Source of the DNA: an uncultured Collinsella sp.
Lineage (GTDB): Bacteria > Actinomycetota > Coriobacteriia > Coriobacteriales > Coriobacteriaceae
Assembly: GCA_902478985.1 (NCBI GenBank)
Contig: CABSNH010000079.1
Coordinates: forward strand, 1-7,246
Length of the DNA stretch: 7,246 nt
Reading direction: 5' to 3'
Shown here: positions 6,161 to 7,246 of the stretch, one piece after another
Position numbering within the stretch: position 1 is the stretch's first letter
Layout of the letters: every line of letters starts with the position of its first letter
Notes under the pieces: generated by a model
What the model saw: only the letters and a program-made list of their open reading frames with translations
Told to the model about the DNA's origin: nothing
Database searches by the model: none
Translations under genes and position numbers: made by a program

Positions 6161-6191
6161 ATATCCCCAATCCAAGCCGAATTGGGGATAT
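6161..6191. repeat. Perfect 11-bp inverted repeat between the two c-di-GMP genes
   Basis: ATATCCCCAAT (6161-6171) and ATTGGGGATAT (6181-6191) are exact reverse complements around a 9-nt loop. No T-run follows on either strand, so it is weak as a rho-independent terminator. Its right arm overlaps TATGAT (6189-6194, a 5/6 match to a -10 box), but no good -35 box lies at the right distance. It could be a terminator of the 905-aa gene, an operator for the next gene or an mRNA-stabilising hairpin within an operon. Confidence 0.6.
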
Positions 6192-6213
6192 GATACAAAC
6201 CGTTGTTCTGCCC

Positions 6214-6226
6214 AAGGAGGTTATCC
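6214..6226 (+). promoter_or_regulatory. Extended Shine-Dalgarno sequence of the second GGDEF gene
   Basis: AAGGAGGTTATCC matches 12 of 13 positions of AAGGAGGTGATCC, the full complement of the usual 16S rRNA 3' tail. The core AAGGAGG (6214-6220) is 9 nt from ATG 6230. This fixes the start of the downstream gene and predicts strong initiation. Confidence 0.85.
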
Positions 6227-6229
6227 ATC

Positions 6230-7246
6230 ATGAACGAGTCATATCGCCTGGGCGAGCAATCGATTATTGCCTATCTTCAGCGACTTGCGAACGGCATCTC
6301 GACCGCCGAACTCGATGTTGCCGCGCTGCCTGCTGGGCTACGCGCCGTTGGCGAGCAACTGCAAAAGACGCATGCCGTCCTGCAACAAGAGCGCCGGCTG
6401 CTTGAGAGCAACGCCTATATCGACCCGCTCACCAACTTGGGCAACCGCAACGGATTCGACCGTCACGTCGAGCAACTCTGGCACAAAGGCGACCCCTTCA
6501 CCTGCGCCTATATTGACATCGACCATCTCAAACATTGCAATGATAGGTTTGGCCACGCCGAAGGCAATCGCTATATTCTGAGCATCTGTCGCACGCTCTC
6601 CAAAACCATGGAGCACGATGAGATGCTGTTCCGTATCGGCGGAGACGAGTTTGTGCTCATCTCGCTCTCCGCAAACGAGACTGAACTCGAGCAGCGCTTG
6701 GAGCAGGTACGTGCCGGACTGATCGAAGCGAGCTCAGGTGGCAAGGCGCCCATGATCGGCAGCTTTAGCTTTGGCTGCTCGCGCGTCGATCCACTTGCTG
6801 GCGACACGCGTCGCCAGATGACGATGGATGCCGATCGCAAGATGTATCGCTATAAGCTTATGCATCGTGTGCAGCAACCGAAAGACGATGACGCGCCGCT
6901 ACACCCAATTGCCGAACAGCTTCCGTGCAACGACCGGGTGTTCCAAGCGATCTCCATGAGCTCCGAGACGCGCTATCCGTTCATCCTCAATCTCGATACG
7001 GGAGAATCGCAATGGTCGGTTAACGCCGTGCGCGATTTTGACCTGCCTTCCCAGCACCCTTTTAACTCAGTCGATATGTGGCTCGCCCGCGTCCACCCCG
7101 AGGACCGCGACAACGTACGCGCCGAGCTCGATATGGTGATAAACAGCACGTGGCACTTCCACTACATGCAGTATCGCGTAATGGACGCCACCGGAGCGTA
7201 CGCGCTTTGCGACTGCACGGGCTACCGCTTGGACGGCACCGATACC
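6230..7246 (+). CDS. Diguanylate cyclase with GGDEF and PAS domains (3' end beyond the window)
   Basis: An open frame of 339 codons runs from ATG 6230 to the last base without a stop, so the gene is partial. Residues 1-60 form a helical, HAMP-like linker (IIAYLQRLANGIS followed by a Gln/Glu/Leu-rich helix) with no hydrophobic membrane helix. The GGDEF domain (about 61-212) has IDPLTNLGNRNGF (64-76), YIDIDHLKHCND (94-105) and a canonical RIGGDEF (135-141). The inhibitory RxxD site is absent (E128..E131). After a short linker comes a PAS_3-like domain (about 233 onward, with RVHPEDR at 287-293) that is cut by the window edge. Synthesis of c-di-GMP from two GTP is the expected activity, in the cytoplasm. 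It is co-directional with the 905-aa gene, 127 nt downstream, and clearly paralogous to its first two domains. Further GGDEF-like or EAL domains may follow outside the window. Confidence 0.92.
   Translation, partial: MNESYRLGEQSIIAYLQRLANGISTAELDVAALPAGLRAVGEQLQKTHAVLQQERRLLESNAYIDPLTNLGNRNGFDRHVEQLWHKGDPFTCAYIDIDHLKHCNDRFGHAEGNRYILSICRTLSKTMEHDEMLFRIGGDEFVLISLSANETELEQRLEQVRAGLIEASSGGKAPMIGSFSFGCSRVDPLAGDTRRQMTMDADRKMYRYKLMHRVQQPKDDDAPLHPIAEQLPCNDRVFQAISMSSETRYPFILNLDTGESQWSVNAVRDFDLPSQHPFNSVDMWLARVHPEDRDNVRAELDMVINSTWHFHYMQYRVMDATGAYALCDCTGYRLDGTDT

Overview
The window looks like a piece of chromosome from a high-GC gut actinobacterium, most likely the class Coriobacteriia (Collinsella or a relative). 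This rests on high GC in third codon positions, strong AAGGAGG-type ribosome binding sites, and a TPP-riboswitch thiamine salvage operon beside large multidomain GGDEF/EAL proteins without membrane segments. The genus is inferred from the style of the sequence and no database search was possible.

Left part (1-2196): a perfect 11-bp palindrome lies at the edge (1-35). It is followed by a TPP riboswitch (about 61-155), an intrinsic terminator (167-196) and a tightly packed three-gene operon: thiM (219-1058), a small MTH1187-family thiamine-binding protein (1062-1403) and thiE (1400-2095). ThiM phosphorylates salvaged hydroxyethylthiazole and ThiE joins the product to HMP-PP to give thiamine phosphate. 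The riboswitch-terminator pair should shut the operon off when TPP is plentiful. The small protein probably binds thiamine or a related compound. A large stem-loop (2140-2185) separates thiE from the next, convergent gene.

Middle (2197-3384): a patatin-like phospholipase on the minus strand (GTG start at 3066) has an intact Ser/Asp dyad. A 318-bp divergent intergenic region then carries one candidate promoter for each direction and a leader of roughly 150 nt for the next gene.

Right part (3385-7246): two co-directional c-di-GMP genes. The first (905 aa) is laid out as GGDEF (EGDEF variant), PAS, degenerate GGDEF, degenerate GGDEF, EAL. Its EAL domain keeps all expected catalytic residues, so it is probably a phosphodiesterase with a possible synthase domain. 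The second starts at ATG 6230 behind an almost perfect Shine-Dalgarno sequence and runs off the window after 339 codons. It has a HAMP-like N-terminal linker, a canonical GGDEF domain and the start of a PAS domain. The two are clear paralogues in their GGDEF-PAS parts, which suggests tandem duplication followed by a split into mainly degrading and mainly synthesising enzymes.

No CRISPR array, tRNA, rRNA, insertion sequence or clearly new system was seen. The most unusual items are the five-domain GGDEF/EAL protein with its divergent tandem paralogue, the thiamine-binding protein inside the thiM-thiE operon, and several long unexplained inverted repeats.
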